This document shows positions 43,651-55,570 of a stretch of DNA of 64,000 nt, piece after piece. A program made the position numbers and the translations under genes. The notes below the pieces were generated by a model, which saw only the letters and a list, made by a program, of their open reading frames with translations, did no database searches and was not told the origin of the DNA. Each line of letters begins with the position of its first letter. Position 1 is the stretch's first letter. This DNA is from Microplitis mediator (Eukaryota > Arthropoda > Insecta > Hymenoptera > Braconidae): contig NC_079973.1 in assembly GCF_029852145.1 (NCBI RefSeq), positions 19,238,422-19,302,421 on the forward strand, in the 5' to 3' direction.

Positions 43651-45900
43651 CTATTCTTGTGATTTTCGTACTCCCCTTTGGATATCCTAGCATCCTGTGT
43701 AGGCCCCTCAGGAGCTCGCGATATAATATGGAAACATTTATACACATTGAAATGGGGGCTGAAATGTTGTGGTCTACGAATGGTGATAAATTTTCTCTTG
43801 GATCCATGTATATTTATACATGTATATATTCGCGAGATAGGGGTGTGAAAAGCTGAGCTGGGGGTAAAACACTGTAAAGACTTCGTGCAAATACGTTTAT
43901 TATTTTAATTAGAGCCTTTGGGCTAGCGGCTCTATGATGAGTGTCACAGTCACAGAGAATGGTATTTTATTCATTTATATATTTCATTATATAAGTAAAT
44001 TGTTATTTATTATGATAAAGAAGATATGTTTCTTTGACTAGGATTTTTTAATAATTATATTACATAATATTTTGTTACATAAACATGTAAACTCTTTTTA
44101 AGTTGTGTAAATTATGAATTCAAATATAATTATATCATTATTTTTTTTTAACTTCTTCGGAAATGTGTGGAAAACGCATGTATTTTTTTAAAAGTAAACT
44201 TTGCATATTTATATCTGGAGTGACAATTGATGAAAAAATTTGAAACTTGGCAAGAACTTAGTAACTTATATCATGTTTAAAAGGGTGTATCGAAAAATTT
44301 TTAGTCAGCTATTTTTTTACTTCTACACTCGAACAAATTTCATTTTTTTTTCTTTTAATTTTTTGCTGCTTTTCGACAATTAAAGAAATATTTGATGATT
44401 TCTGTAATTTATATCGGGTTTATTTATAATTTTGGAGGCTAGTGTTTGAATTACAAACTGAAGACTTTATATTAGATTCATTTATTTTTAAAAGTATTAA
44501 AAAAATTTTTAATATGTTTCTTTGACATGGATTATTCAATTATTATATTACACATACGGAAAAAAATGATTGACAATAATTGTAGTTCAACTTGTAATTA
44601 TTTATGTTATGTTCAATAACTAATGTCGTTTCAGTTAGTAAAGTTATGATTTTAATTTTTAAACTGCTATAATTAACAGTTAATCGTTGAAATATACTGC
44701 TTGATTATTTAAAATTACTACTTAAGCCTTAAAAAACTACAAGATACTTGTCAAAAAAATGCATCTGTTATTAATTTCTTACGTTCTACTTAGTAATATT
44801 TACTGAGATTCGGCCTAGGCGCGCTGTTGACGAGAATCTCAGTAATATTTACTAATATTTTTTTTCTGTGCAATATTTTGTTACATAAACATTTAAACTC
44901 ATTTTAATTTGTGTAAATTATAAATTATAATATAATTATACCATTTTTTCTAAGTATGTCCGTAATTGTGTGGAAATGATGAAAAAGTGTTTTTTTTTTT
45001 TTTTACGTTAAAAATAATCAGTTATTGTGGGTGGGATTTTTTGTGTTGAAAAAATAAAATAAAAAACTTAACTGCAGTCAATAAACGTCAATAGTTTTTA
45101 TATTTGAATAGATTTTTTAAATTTAGAAAAAAAAATTCAGAGAAGTATCGTAACTCAATGGATTTTAAGATATTTTAAATGGAAAAATCGGTCAAAAAAT
45201 TGAGCAGTTAAAAAAGGTTAAGTCTATGCAAAAAATAATACTGTAAATCCTCTATGCCGGTATGTTAGGTCTTCAAATAATTCCAAGAGTCGAGTAATAA
45301 AAATATAAATAATATCCATTATTTAAAAAGGTCCGTTTTCATGTTTTTTAAAGCTTACTATACAACATATATTTTTTGTTTTCCTGAGTCATAAACATTA
45401 CAATAGACAACACACACAAGTTTTTACGCACGAAGAATACTGAAATTTAGATATTGTAAATCTATAAAAATTTAACCCTAAAAGGGTTATATTTTATTGG
45501 ATTCAAATAAAAAAAAACACGAAGAGGTAAAATTTTCATTCCATATGTTTCACGGATATAATGTTTTTTAAAACTACGGACAAAAATCCCTGGTCATTCA
45601 GTACAGATGTTTCTGCTTATTTATGGAAGTAGAACTTAGAACGGATTTTTTTTTTTTTTTTTTTTTAAATAGTTTAAAAACTCACCAAGTATGTAATAAA
45701 TTTATTTATTGTGTTAAATCAATGTCTCATGTTTCGTCGATGACAGGATAAAGCTCCCTAGCCACGAGCTATTTTGAGTAAAAAAAAAAAAAAATTTGTA
45801 CATCTGACCATTTTCTACGTAAAAGGATTTAGTGAACTTCAACTTAAATTTAAAACTACTCGTTAAAAAAAAATATGTTATAGATATTTTACGTATATAA
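42676..45900. other. Gene-free stretch with one GC-richer island
   Basis: Mostly A+T-rich sequence with no recognisable exon. The exception is 43380-43620 (see next entry), directly followed by a (TA)n run at 43621-43651. Around 44540-44880 there is a possible palindromic insertion ending ATTTTTTTTCTGTG with a CTGAGATTC...GAATCTCAG hairpin. Poly-T runs occur near 44993 and 45647. Confidence 0.45.
43380..43620. other. GC-rich non-coding island, candidate conserved element
   Basis: CGGTGGTCGAGTCGTTTTACG, CACCCCGCGTGGATGCGGC and AAAGCCAACCGCTGTAACGAG lie in DNA that is otherwise about three-quarters A+T. No long frame or splice structure crosses it. AAAGCCAACC occurs twice, 40 bp apart, around the core. 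Such islands in long gene-poor intervals are often regulatory elements of developmental genes; that is an inference here. Confidence 0.4.
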
Positions 45901-45933
45901 AGTAAAAGAGAAAAGGGAGAGTAGAGAATCTTT

Positions 45934-46242
45934 TTAATCTGGTATACATATTTCACCATACGGGGTCATTGGTATAAATTTTTCTGGTCTTGACGAAACC
46001 ACAAATCCTACTTGGAAGTATCTAACCCACTGACCATACTTTATACTAAAACCAGACGGACTGGGCTCAATATCTGTACTATGAATTCTCACATAAGTAA
46101 AGACCTTGTTCTTGTTCATTTCTAAATTCACTGGTATGCTAAAAATAAGGGGGAAAAATAAGAGAAGAAAATATGAGCGAACAAGTAAAGAGCCTTGAAG
46201 AAATACGACCGTGACAATAAATTGGAAAGTCGAAACGTCCAA
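45934..46242 (-). CDS. Unidentified ORF or exon, 102 codons
   Basis: The minus-strand frame opens with a hydrophobic, signal-peptide-like segment and continues SIPVNLEMNKNKVFTYVRIH, then GFSIKYGQWVRYFQVGFVVS and a KFIPMTPYGEICIPD end before TAA. The second half has balanced amino-acid use and looks protein-like. A strong acceptor (CCCCCTTATTTTTAG at about 46154-46140) precedes it, so it may really be a last exon beginning at ~46139, with the N-terminal part being intron. I recognise no family, and no partner exon was identified. Confidence 0.3.
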   Translation of the reverse strand: MDVSTFQFIVTVVFLQGSLLVRSYFLLLFFPLIFSIPVNLEMNKNKVFTYVRIHSTDIEPSPSGFSIKYGQWVRYFQVGFVVSSRPEKFIPMTPYGEICIPD

Positions 46243-46796
46243 GCTTTCACCCCTCAGTCACTCTCTCATCTCTTGTCTCTCATGTCCCTTTAACTTTAAA
46301 ATAAAAATAAAGAGACCCCAGTAGATTGCTAGACTTCTGAACTAAAAGTTTCCTTTACAATCTAAAACTATAACTTTTACTCTTTTTTTGTCCCATCACT
46401 ATTTTATTTAGGTAAAAATTTTCTAGGTTATTGTATAGTGTAAGCACTGGGTCAGTCCCATCAACTGACCATTTATCTCACTTTACAGTATTTTTAAAAA
46501 CCACCATTTTTGACTTCTGTAATTCTTCCACCTGAGTTATTTATCCTCAGTCACTTTGCAGACTGGTAGTTTAATAATTCTATGGTTGCTGACGTTTGCC
46601 CTTGAATTTTGGTCATCCAATGGCCTTGGATACCGTGACTGGGTCACGTATTTTGTTGGTAAACCTTAAATTGCCAGACAAATTATTGGGTTATTGCTGT
46701 ATTATTTGTGCCAATACTCACAATTATCTACTGAGTACTCGGTTTTTTTCAATTGCCTATGTCGATTTTTGGTTATTGGCCCAATAAATTAAAGGT

Positions 46797-47490
46797 ATTC
46801 ACAGACAGTGCCCCCATTTTTAAAATATTCAATGACTTTCAATTGTAATGACCGTATTAGTATTTTAATAATTAATTGAAAAAAGGGCAACGTAGTTACA
46901 ACTTCGATGTACCTATAGAACGGAACGTTTTTCACGTAACGAAAATGAAAAATTTATGTAATTTGACTGGTGAAGGGGTAGTTAAGTGGCCTGCAATTTC
47001 CGGCTGACATATTAGCGCGTATGCGAGACATTTAAAAAATTTAGACCCAGTAAATTTTTTACTTTTCGTTTTGTTTTTTATTTTCGTTTTACGAAAAACG
47101 TTCCGATCTTCAGGTACATCAATTTCGCCGAGACATAGATTTTTTAAAAAATTATTTCAGTTGATATCAATTAGGAGTTAAACGAAATTTGTCAAATAAA
47201 TTTCAGTAAAATCTTCATGTCAATTTCATAATTCGAATTTTCAAATGTAAATAATTCAAATGTTGCTAAAATTTATTTAACAAATTTTGTTTAACTCCTG
47301 ATTGATAACAACTGTGAGTAATTTTTTTCAAATTTCAAATCTCGACGAAATTGTAGCTGCGCTTTCCTTTTTTCAATTAATGCCCTAATTTTTTTTAAAT
47401 TAACTAATAAAATTTTAATGCTCTTATGACAGTTCGAGGTCATGGAATATTTAAAAAGGGGGGGGGGGGCACCGCCAGAAAATTGCCTAA
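46797..47490. mobile_element. Palindromic MITE family P copy 2, interrupted
   Basis: Left and right parts match the element at 30412-30867: ATTTTTAAAATATTCAATG / TGGAATATTTAAAAAG, GGAGTTAAAC / TTTAACTCCTGATTGATAAC and ATTTCGCCGAGAC / CTCGACGAAATTG. A GGAACG-ended MITE (46905-47120) is inserted in the left half. A run of 12 G near 47459 lies close to the right end. Confidence 0.65.
46905..47120. mobile_element. MITE family G copy 2, nested in family P element
   Basis: The ends GATGTACCTATAGAACGGAACGTTTTTCACG and CGAAAAACGTTCCGATCTTCAGGTACATC are mutual inverted repeats and match the element at 7481-7690. The copy shows that the TIR extends outwards through GATGTACC. Confidence 0.75.
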
Positions 47491-49944
47491 ACATAATTAA
47501 TCAAAAAACAAAACACAAGAAAATTGATTTGATTCTTTTTTAACTATTTAAAAAATTGGTCAATCATTTTTTGACTTGAACTTTGCTAGGGATTTTATTT
47601 ACCCCACATTATTTTAATTGTATACAAAATAATTGTATCTTTGTTAGAGTGAGTTAAAAAAATAATAAAAATAATTTGATATATAACGTTTGATGAAAAT
47701 AAGTATAAGAACATTTATCGAACATGTTTATTTGGCGAATGGGAGGTTCAATGAGGCCGATCAGCGGGTGTTTGGTAGCGGATTTGTTATTCCCTCAGGC
47801 ACCCTCGTGGCGATATGGGGGCAAGTACACGCATGGGGGGTGTTTATAAACGTGTGTAAGTACACGGTGTATGTATTTATATACATATATATGAAGGTGG
47901 CGTGCGGCGGCATACGCGCTCTATCACACAATGTGAGAAACTCAATGGCCCAGCGTGCCCGCGGTGCTCTACTATTGATGCGCTGTTTGTTCGGCGCCCC
48001 GCGTGTGGCAACCTTCCACTCCAAATAAATACGAAACTGTGTTTAATCCACGCGGCGTTTATGAAATCTATGTACGTATGTATATACTTATCGTCTGATT
48101 CAGATCAATGCCAAAAAAGTATTACCTCTAACTATTATACATATATATTTATGTATACAAATGTATATGACTGACAATGCAACCTTTATTCTACTATGTA
48201 ATTATTTTTATTTTATACTACTCGTCGTTTTATTTTTGCTCAAGGGTTTTATTACTTTTTACCCATAATAAATACCGTCAATTTTTTTTTATCAAAACAA
48301 TTTTTCTTTTAATTTCTTTAAAAAAAATAATTATTCGTAATGTTATTTTGCTGATAAAAATAAATTTATTTTTAACAGAATTTTTTTTTTTTATAAAGAT
48401 GAATTTATTTTTGAATATTTTGTCGTAAAAATAAAACTTGACATTGATATTTACACAAGTTGGATTGAGAAAATATTTGCTATGTCGTTGAAAAATATTA
48501 TCGGGCATTGACAATCAGTAAGAGAAAGGGACAATTCTTTGGGTGTAAGATCACCAACAGTGAAAGGGCACGTGTCCCCCCTTTGTTCAATGTTTCGTAC
48601 AAACTGCTTTGCTCATCAATTTCTATTTATTTTTGTACCATCTTAACATTTTAAACTCGCTCACTTTTAAAACCGTCTTTTTATTATTTATTTTTTTATT
48701 TTAAATTTACAAAAAAATAATTTTATCTCAATTTTTTAAAATGAATTTTTGAGTTTCAATTTTATTATTTTATATTCAGTTAAAATATTTCCAGTAAATA
48801 AGTAGGTTATATTTGTACGGTTGTTATTGACTTGAGAAAATTTGTCAAAAGTGAAAATACCCTGGAATTTCTATTGGCCACAGTAAAAGCGCGTGGCTTG
48901 CCGCTGGTCGTCATCTCTCAGCTCTCGTGCACACCAGGCTCCGGAAATGTGTTTGTATCCGTTTAAATAGTAAGAAAGTAGACCGTTAATTTTTTCGCAC
49001 AGCAGGACTGTTGAGATGTACCTTTGCTTGAGAAAATAGTGTACACAGAGAGAAAGAAAGAGAAAATTTAGAATAATGGTAGTGTAAAAATGAAATTGGG
49101 AGTAAGGCACAACAAGAGGGACTCGCGCCTCAACGCCCTCAAAGCGCACGACTTTGGGTTATCCGACCGTGTTTTTAACCCCTTCTTATTTTTTTTATTA
49201 TTATTATATGTATGCACACATTTTACATCGTTACTGTCTTTCCGTTTTGTCGTAAGTGTTGAATCATACTTGAAAATTTGCATATTTACTCTTGAATACA
49301 GGGGAGGGCAAAACGGGGTACTCCTAAAATTATAAAAAAAATTTTTTTTTTTTCAAATGATTTTTAAACATTCCAAAATAACTTTTGTACATATAATTAA
49401 GTACTATTTTGAATTTATTTTTCACTGTTTTCTAAAAATTTGGTTTTTATAAAAAAAATAGTATGAAATCAAGTGGATTTTTTTTTTTTTAATCAATTTA
49501 CATTAAAATAACTTTTAGTGTTAAATTACTTCAGATGTATTTCAATAATCAACTTTAAAATATTTACAATTTTTAAAAATTTTGAATTTTGATTAACTTT
49601 TAATAATTTTCTAATATACTACTTTAAACCAAAAATCAAAAGTGTCAGTCGAAAAATGTTAATGACTTTTGTTTTGCGTCAAAAACTATTAAAAATTTCT
49701 TTTTCAACCTTTCTTAGAGAATACTCCATTTTACCCGCAACAAATGAAAATTTTTTTTAATGGCATTTGAAAATTTTTGCCATTTACTTTGAATCATTGA
49801 AAAAAAAAATTTTGCATATTTGAGTCCCGAAAAATGTAGTATTACCTTAAGTATCTCCCCCTTTCTCCTAGATTCGTATCAGATTGTAAAAAATAATTAA
49901 CAAATTGAGTTGAAAATTATTTTTTTTATCATGTGACAAATATA
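47491..49944. other. Gene-free interval with two GC-richer islands
   Basis: Island 1 is about 47735-48070 (GCGGGTGTTTGGTAGCGG, GGCACCCTCGTGGCG, GTGGCGTGCGGCGGC, CGTGTGGCAACC). Island 2 is about 48880-49180 (AAAGCGCGTGGCTTGCCGCTGG, GGACTCGCGCCTCAACGCCC). Open frames on both strands overlap island 1, but none shows a domain, and the base composition alone can explain them. Between and after the islands the DNA is A+T-rich with no feature I can name. Confidence 0.4.
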
Positions 49945-50770
49945 TATTTATTTATTTATTGCAAAAGAACGCCGATCGGCAGTATACATTAATAGTAACA
50001 GTAATATATTATAAGTGATATTTGAGTTTAATATAAATATAAATAATGAAAATGAAACTAAAAATAAAATGAAATAAAATTGATGATATTGAACATGTAT
50101 TAGTTGTTTAGTATTGTATTTTTGATCTTTGTTATAAAAGCAGACATTGAATCCTCAAAGAAGTCGGTATCCTGGCAGTGTTCGTTGACTAATAGATTGG
50201 CTATCCTGTTCCTTGGACCATGGTAAACATAGATTTTTGTTGTCTTAATAACGTCCAACAATCTATGTTGTCTTCAACCTGGCCTTGGATGGATAATTTG
50301 AAATTGTTCACGTATCTCCAGTGATTCAATATATTCGTTGACGGATTTATAGAAAAATATTAAGTCGCCAACTTGTCGATGACTTAGGAGTCTATCAATT
50401 TTAAATTGGCTGTATACATCGTCCATAGTCATATTGGATCCACGAATGTACATGTAATATGACACATATTTATAGAATTTTTTTTGGATCTTTTCTACCT
50501 TTTATATCTGGACTTGAGTATGAGGTGACCATATGATAGTGCAATATTCAAGGATCGGTCGGACTAATGACGTGAATAGATGTATAAGTGTATGATCGTC
50601 GTTGAATTCCTTTCCTGATCTGAGTATGAATCCAAGTATGCTGTAGGCTTGAGATGTAATTTTATCTATATGCTCTATATATGTATAGTAATAAATACTA
50701 TCGCATATTGATATACATTTTGAAAATAAATTAGTTGTTATTAAATGAATACATAATTTCAATAGTTTTG
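49945..50770 (-). mobile_element. 5'-truncated LINE with end of reverse-transcriptase domain
   Basis: On the minus strand two adjoining frames read YSILGFILRSGKEF, then LFTSLVRPILEYCTIIWSPH (the thumb-like end of non-LTR reverse transcriptases), and then FKIDRLLSHRQVGDLIFFYK. They are followed by a 3' UTR ending TACTGCCGATCGGCGTTC and an AATAAATAAATAAA tail. The frames are broken by stops and the 5' part of the element is missing, so it is inactive. It is probably a jockey/CR1-like clade by sequence feel. Confidence 0.75.
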
Positions 50771-51478
50771 ATCGGTTACATTAATTTTTTTTATTGAATA
50801 CCAAATGTTTAATAACGCCAATCATTTATACAAATTATCTGGATTAAATGAGCTCTTATAACTTTTATACTTAAAATCATTTTTTGTATTAGGTAATGAG
50901 TAAATAATGAAATTGGTGATTAATTATATAAATTAGTTAAATAAATGAGATATTACTTAATAATGAATTTTAATAGCTTTAATCTTTAAATTAATTTTCT
51001 TAATTATAAGTAAAAGTAAATAATGAAATCGCCAGTATGCATATAAATTAATTCAATACATGAGTTTTAATAATGTCAATTTTTTTATATCTTAAATTAC
51101 AAGTAAAAATGACGGTTAATGATATAAATTAGTTTTTATCAAACAAGGGGTTTTACGCATTCATAATATCTTTGGAATAATTTATTATAATATATCATCA
51201 ATAAATAATATAAAATTAATGATTAATTGTATAAATTCATTAAATAAATGAGTTATTACTGAATATTGAATTTCCATTACTTTAATATTCAAATTAACTT
51301 CCTCCATCAACTTTCGAGTAAATAATAAAATCGCCAGTGCGCACATAATTTAAATAAACAATTGAGATCTTGTTTAATATGCAATATCAATGTTCATTAA
51401 TTTTTTATTAATATACAAGTGAAGAATAAAATTTCCAATTATCTATCAAAATTAACGAATTATTGCTAAATAATGATA
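50771..51478. other. A+T-rich spacer
   Basis: Composed of loosely repeated words (AAATAATGAAATTGGTGATTAATTATATAAATTAGTTAAATAAATGAG at intervals of 110-150 bp), suggesting an old degenerate tandem repeat. No coding signal. Confidence 0.45.
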
Positions 51479-51679
51479 CACTGTAAAAAATTGAGCGATT
51501 ACAGATTTTATTTCAATCCGAATTCTCTCTGCCACTCGAAGTTCTATAAAAAATCACTCTGCATACGGAGTAAATAGGAAGTTTGTTTTTCGAGCTGGTT
51601 GATTTCGGAGTGATTTGGATTTTATTTCAATCTGCATTCACTTCGAATCAGAGTTTTAATATTAAAATAAACACTTTAA

Positions 51680-52292
51680 CTGTAAATCGAAGTGTTTTGT
51701 TATTATTTAAATACATTGTAGTCACTTTCTACACACTTGCAAACGTTTAGAAAGTGATAGATATAGATAGATAGATAAATATATTTATTTGATCCTGAGG
51801 ACCATCAAAAAATACAAAAAAAATCTCATAAAATATACACATGTGTATGTTTTACAGTTTTAACAATAAGATTAATTAATTCATTAATAATATTAGAAAA
51901 ATGATCAAAACAAGCAACCTTAAATTCTATAAAAGTTTGTATTGTCGTTAGTTCTAGCAGTAAATAATTCCATACATGCATACCATGAATTAAAAACGAG
52001 TTTTCATATATTGTTGATCTACATTTTGGTATTCTTAAGTAATCTTGTCTGATATCTCCCCTACGTAAAAAAACTGGCAGAAACTCTAATTGTGATCTAA
52101 ATAGTTGATTAAAGTTCAAATGAATTTCTTTGTAAAATAGGCAAGCAATAAAAAAGTCTATCCTCGTTTTTAACTTTAACCAACCTAATCTTTTATAATA
52201 CGCACTGACATGTTCAAAGCAAAGTGACTACAATGTATTTAAATGGCAATAAACACTTAGGTGTTTTAAATTAAAATCTTCGATTTACAGTG
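51680..52292. mobile_element. Palindromic element with CTGTAAATCGAAG ends, nested in copy 9
   Basis: CTGTAAATCGAAGTGTTTTG...TTTAAATACATTGTAGTCACTTT at the left is mirrored by AAAGTGACTACAATGTATTTAAA...AACACTTAGGTGTTTT...CTTCGATTTACAG at the right. Its centre has been opened by a LINE insertion. Confidence 0.7.
51730..52215 (-). mobile_element. LINE fragment (end of ORF2 and tail), innermost insertion
   Basis: A minus-strand frame (52119-51826) encodes QLEFLPVFLRRGDIRQDYLR, then IPKCRSTIYENSFLIHGMHV, the C-terminal region of a non-LTR ORF2 related to the fragment at 31608. The 3' tail (GATAGATAGATAAATATATTTATTTGATCC read on the plus strand) lies at ~51760-51800. It is truncated and inactive. 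Confidence 0.65.
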
Positions 52293-52394
52293 ATTTTAGG
52301 AATGAATTTCACTTTGAGGGGATCATATAATTAAACAGTCATCTGTTCACATTCACTCCGGACTTCGTATTCACTCCAGTAATTTTTTACAATG

Positions 52395-54425
52395 TAACAA
52401 AAACAGATAAACTTTGATTTTTTCGATTTTTTACGACCGGAAATAACCGAGGCCATAGTTCGCTACAATTATTTAAATCGGATTGAAAATGAATATTAAA
52501 GAAGAAAAAAGTCGAGAAAGCTACAAACTTTTTTTTTACCAATTGAAACTAAAATAAGTCATAAATCATTATTTACATTTAGTTTTTATTTTTTAAAAAA
52601 GTAAAATCTGTGTGTACACGCAATTTCTCATTGCCACTGGTAAAAATAGTAAGAGTAAAATGACAAGCTATATACATGTTACGGAGAGAAAACGAAAAAA
52701 TTTTTAGCCCCTAAAAAAACTCAATGGGACCGTCATATAATTTTATAGACGCTAGTGTACTCTAACAAAACGCGTAGCATACCGCTGAAATTAAAAAAAA
52801 TAACTTATATAAAATTTTATTGCTCTTGGGTACTTTGCGTACATGCGGTAAACCAAGTATCTTCAAAAACTACCGCAAGAACCCACTAAATAGAAAGTTA
52901 TTTTTATTTTTTTACTTTTTGATACTTGAGTAATAAATCATAATTCTTGGGCATTTCTTTTTTTTAGCTTTCAGGTAAAATACATATTTTTTAAATTTAT
53001 TGATTTATTACTTGTTGACGTATTTTTTGGCCACTGGATTTATATTTTTTTAACACTCTGAGGTTTTTAGTTCTCTTACAGATGTATATTACAACGATTC
53101 TTTATGTTTTATATCTATATAAATATTTATTTGTTACAAAAATTTTGTGGTCCAAATTGCTTTGTGTCCTTCTTGCCCTCTTGGTCGGTTTTTAAGATAA
53201 TGTTTATAAAACCCTATTTCGCGTCTTTCAATTTTGATTTTATATTTAATTTTGGGTAGCTTTATTATACTATTTCATGGTGCTCACTTTGCCTCTGCTT
53301 CTCTTCGCCTACTTTTTGAGCAGATCAAATTTATTCTACTATTATATCGGACTCTTAATTTTAGTTGATCACATTAATCTGTACAGTTGACGTATAAAAA
53401 ATTTGCTGATTAATTTTCGAAGAGTAGATTCATCAAGAAGATAAATCAAAAAATGTCTGTGATAAATTCTTATAATACAGTCGAATTATAAATATATATA
53501 TATTTAAAATGATATTTTGTAATAAAAAATGTTATGCTAATGAATGCTAATATTAGCATTGAAATAGGGAGGTCTTGATAGGTTAATCGAAGCTAATATT
53601 TGTGTCTAGGAGTAAATGTCACTTTTTGTCTAGCTCACCAAAGTTTGAACAGTTGAATTGACATTATACGACATGACAAATATACTTTATAATATCTTCA
53701 CGTGATAAACTTCCTCATTACTATGAGTATGTACTATATGTATGCATACTTGTCTGATAAAATAATAAAATTAAAATATCATAAAAAAATTTAATTATGA
53801 TTTAAATAAAATTTTTTAAAGAATCATCAAAATTTGTTTGCTTTGGTAAAATTTAATTAAATATGTAACGTGTAAATATGCATTGAACTTTTTATATACA
53901 TATGTACATATGCATGTCAATGGCCGTTATATATATTACGCCTGTCGACGTTATCTAGTGACGCAAGAAGTGTTTTGCGTTTTATCTTATTCTTCTCGGG
54001 TATCACAGTATGTCCTTCCCAGGTCATTAACCGTTAAATATATTTTAATTCATAAAGACATCGGATATTGAATTTTTTTTAGTCGTAATAATCGTCAGGG
54101 AAAAAATAACAAACGAAATTCTAAATAAATAAAAAAGATGTATTGAGTAATATTTTGAAAAGACTGTTGTTCTTTTTTTTTCCAATAATTTATTAAACCC
54201 GATGAATTCGATAATTATAAATATATATACATTGGGGTGCTTCGTTTGAATCGAACATTTTTATTATTTAAGCTGACACAAGAAAATTTCGTTGTTTATG
54301 TTCAGGAAAAAATTTCCTGAAAATTTTAACTCTTAATTTTAATTTTAAGAACTTCCTCTCGAGCATCAAAGTTTTCCTATTTAAAAAGCATGTAAATCGA
54401 ATAACTTTTTTTTTAAATTGCTATC
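52395..54425. other. Gene-free A+T-rich interval
   Basis: No exon, RNA gene or clear transposon end recognised. A minor feature is the repeated TGCTAATGAATGCTAATATTAGCAT near 53535. Short frames on the plus strand are not supported. Confidence 0.45.
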
Positions 54426-55308
54426 CTGAGTCAAAATTGAAAAGGTGATTTGAGCCTCCAAATCCTACACGAGGGTAAGGAGGTTCAAATCATCTTTTTA
54501 GAATATGAATATCCATACATCAAAAAGGTGATTTGAACCTAAACGTGGTAACTTTGTCCACTTTTACCAAGTTTAGGTTCAAATCATCTTTTTAAAAAGG
54601 TAAAATAAGCCTCCAGAGTCTAAATTTATAGACCGAGAAAAACTCTCATCAGATCGCATACAATTAATAATAATAGCTAAAGTTAGACGAATAGGCGTTC
54701 GAATAGAATAGTACTAAGTCATTCGAAATTTCAATTGAATAATTAGAACCTTTAAGTTTTTAGTATATGATTAATTAATTATTTTATGTGAACAATAAAT
54801 ACGAACGATGTACTGGATAACGGAAACTGTCAAACAAATTGACAAAAAATGCTGAAAAGTAATCTGCTGCCGCCGAGATTCGAAACCAAGACCTAACGAA
54901 TATGAAGCATAACCACTGCCACACTGCTACTCGAACGCTCTCAATTATATCTTTATCTAGTAAAAACGCAGCTATTATTGTAAGAATAATATCATGCTAA
55001 AGAATTGAGCTCATTCGAAATTACATATTAAAAGTATGGTAGGCCTTGGAGGGTTGAAACATCGTTTTAAAAAGGTGATTTAGTCCTTCATACGCTTCGT
55101 TTAGGACATTGAGGACTTGAATAGCATTTTAAAATATATGGTAGGCCAAGGAGGGTTAAGATACCATTTTAAAAAGGTGATTTCCTCCTTCATACGATAC
55201 TTCTACGACATCGAGGACTTAAATACCATATTACATTCAGCGGCAAGTCTAAGATCCAAAGAACTGAGGCTTTTGAGGTTCAAACCACCTTTTTAATTTT
55301 GACTCGGT
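54426..55308. mobile_element. Element with GAGTCAAAATT..AAAAGGTGATTTGA ends and internal motif array
   Basis: CTGAGTCAAAATTGAAAAGGTGATTTGAGCCTC at the left pairs with GAGGTTCAAACCACCTTTTTAATTTTGACTCGG at the right. The motif AAAAAGGTGATTTGAACC / GGTTCAAATCATCTTTTT recurs about seven times, in both orientations, clustered at 54430-54600 and 55065-55300. A tRNA-like segment lies between the clusters. No transposase frame. Confidence 0.7.
54865..54945 (-). mobile_element. tRNA-like (SINE-type) segment with A and B box-like motifs
   Basis: The minus strand reads TGTGGCAGTGGTTATGC (A-box-like) and, about 20 bp later, GGTCTTGGTTTCGAATCTCGG (B box GGTTCGANNCC-like with a weak T-stem). A full cloverleaf does not form convincingly, so this is more likely a tRNA-derived SINE head or tRNA pseudogene than a working tRNA. 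It sits in the middle of the 54426-55308 element. Confidence 0.4.
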
Positions 55309-55533
55309 ATTGATTACTGAAATCATATGCATTGAAAAATTCATCAATGCAATAAAAAAACGAGGTTATAAAGATTAAACGTTCAATAATAATTGTTTTG
55401 AGTTGTTATATAGTGATACAAACATAAATAATTACTTATTGATAATATTAATTAAAAAATATATCTATAAACGAGTTCTTCATATCACCTCTTAAATGCA
55501 ATTAAAAGAGATAGTATTTTTTAAAAATAAATG

Positions 55534-55570
55534 TATAAAAGCAGTCAATGTTATTTAAATTCATACAGTT
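55534..55570 (+). promoter_or_regulatory. TATA box and initiator of the EcKinase gene
   Basis: TATAAAA at 55534-55540 is followed by TACAGTTG, with an initiator-like CAGT whose A is at 55567, 33 bp downstream, the expected spacing. This would give a leader of about 400 bp before the ATG at 55969; that leader contains several short upstream ATGs. Confidence 0.5.

Larger units (their letters stand above)
51479..52394. mobile_element. MITE family A copy 9, split by nested insertions
   Basis: Left part from CACTGTAAAAAATTGAGCG, right part ending GTAATTTTTTACAATG. Between GTTTTAATATTAAAATAAAC and AATGAATTTCACTTTG the copy is interrupted by another palindromic element, which itself contains a LINE fragment. 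Confidence 0.75.

Noticed and set aside
43621..43651. Short frames around the (TA)n microsatellite
   Set aside because: Simple-repeat translation with no coding support.
47690..48174. Several overlapping frames on both strands over the GC-rich island
   Set aside because: Stops are A+T rich, so GC-rich DNA opens frames by chance; no domain or splice structure, and frames on both strands cannot all be real.
54865..54945. Functional tRNA gene
   Set aside because: A and B box-like words are present, but the acceptor and T stems do not pair well and there is no plausible anticodon loop, so it is kept only as a tRNA-like segment.
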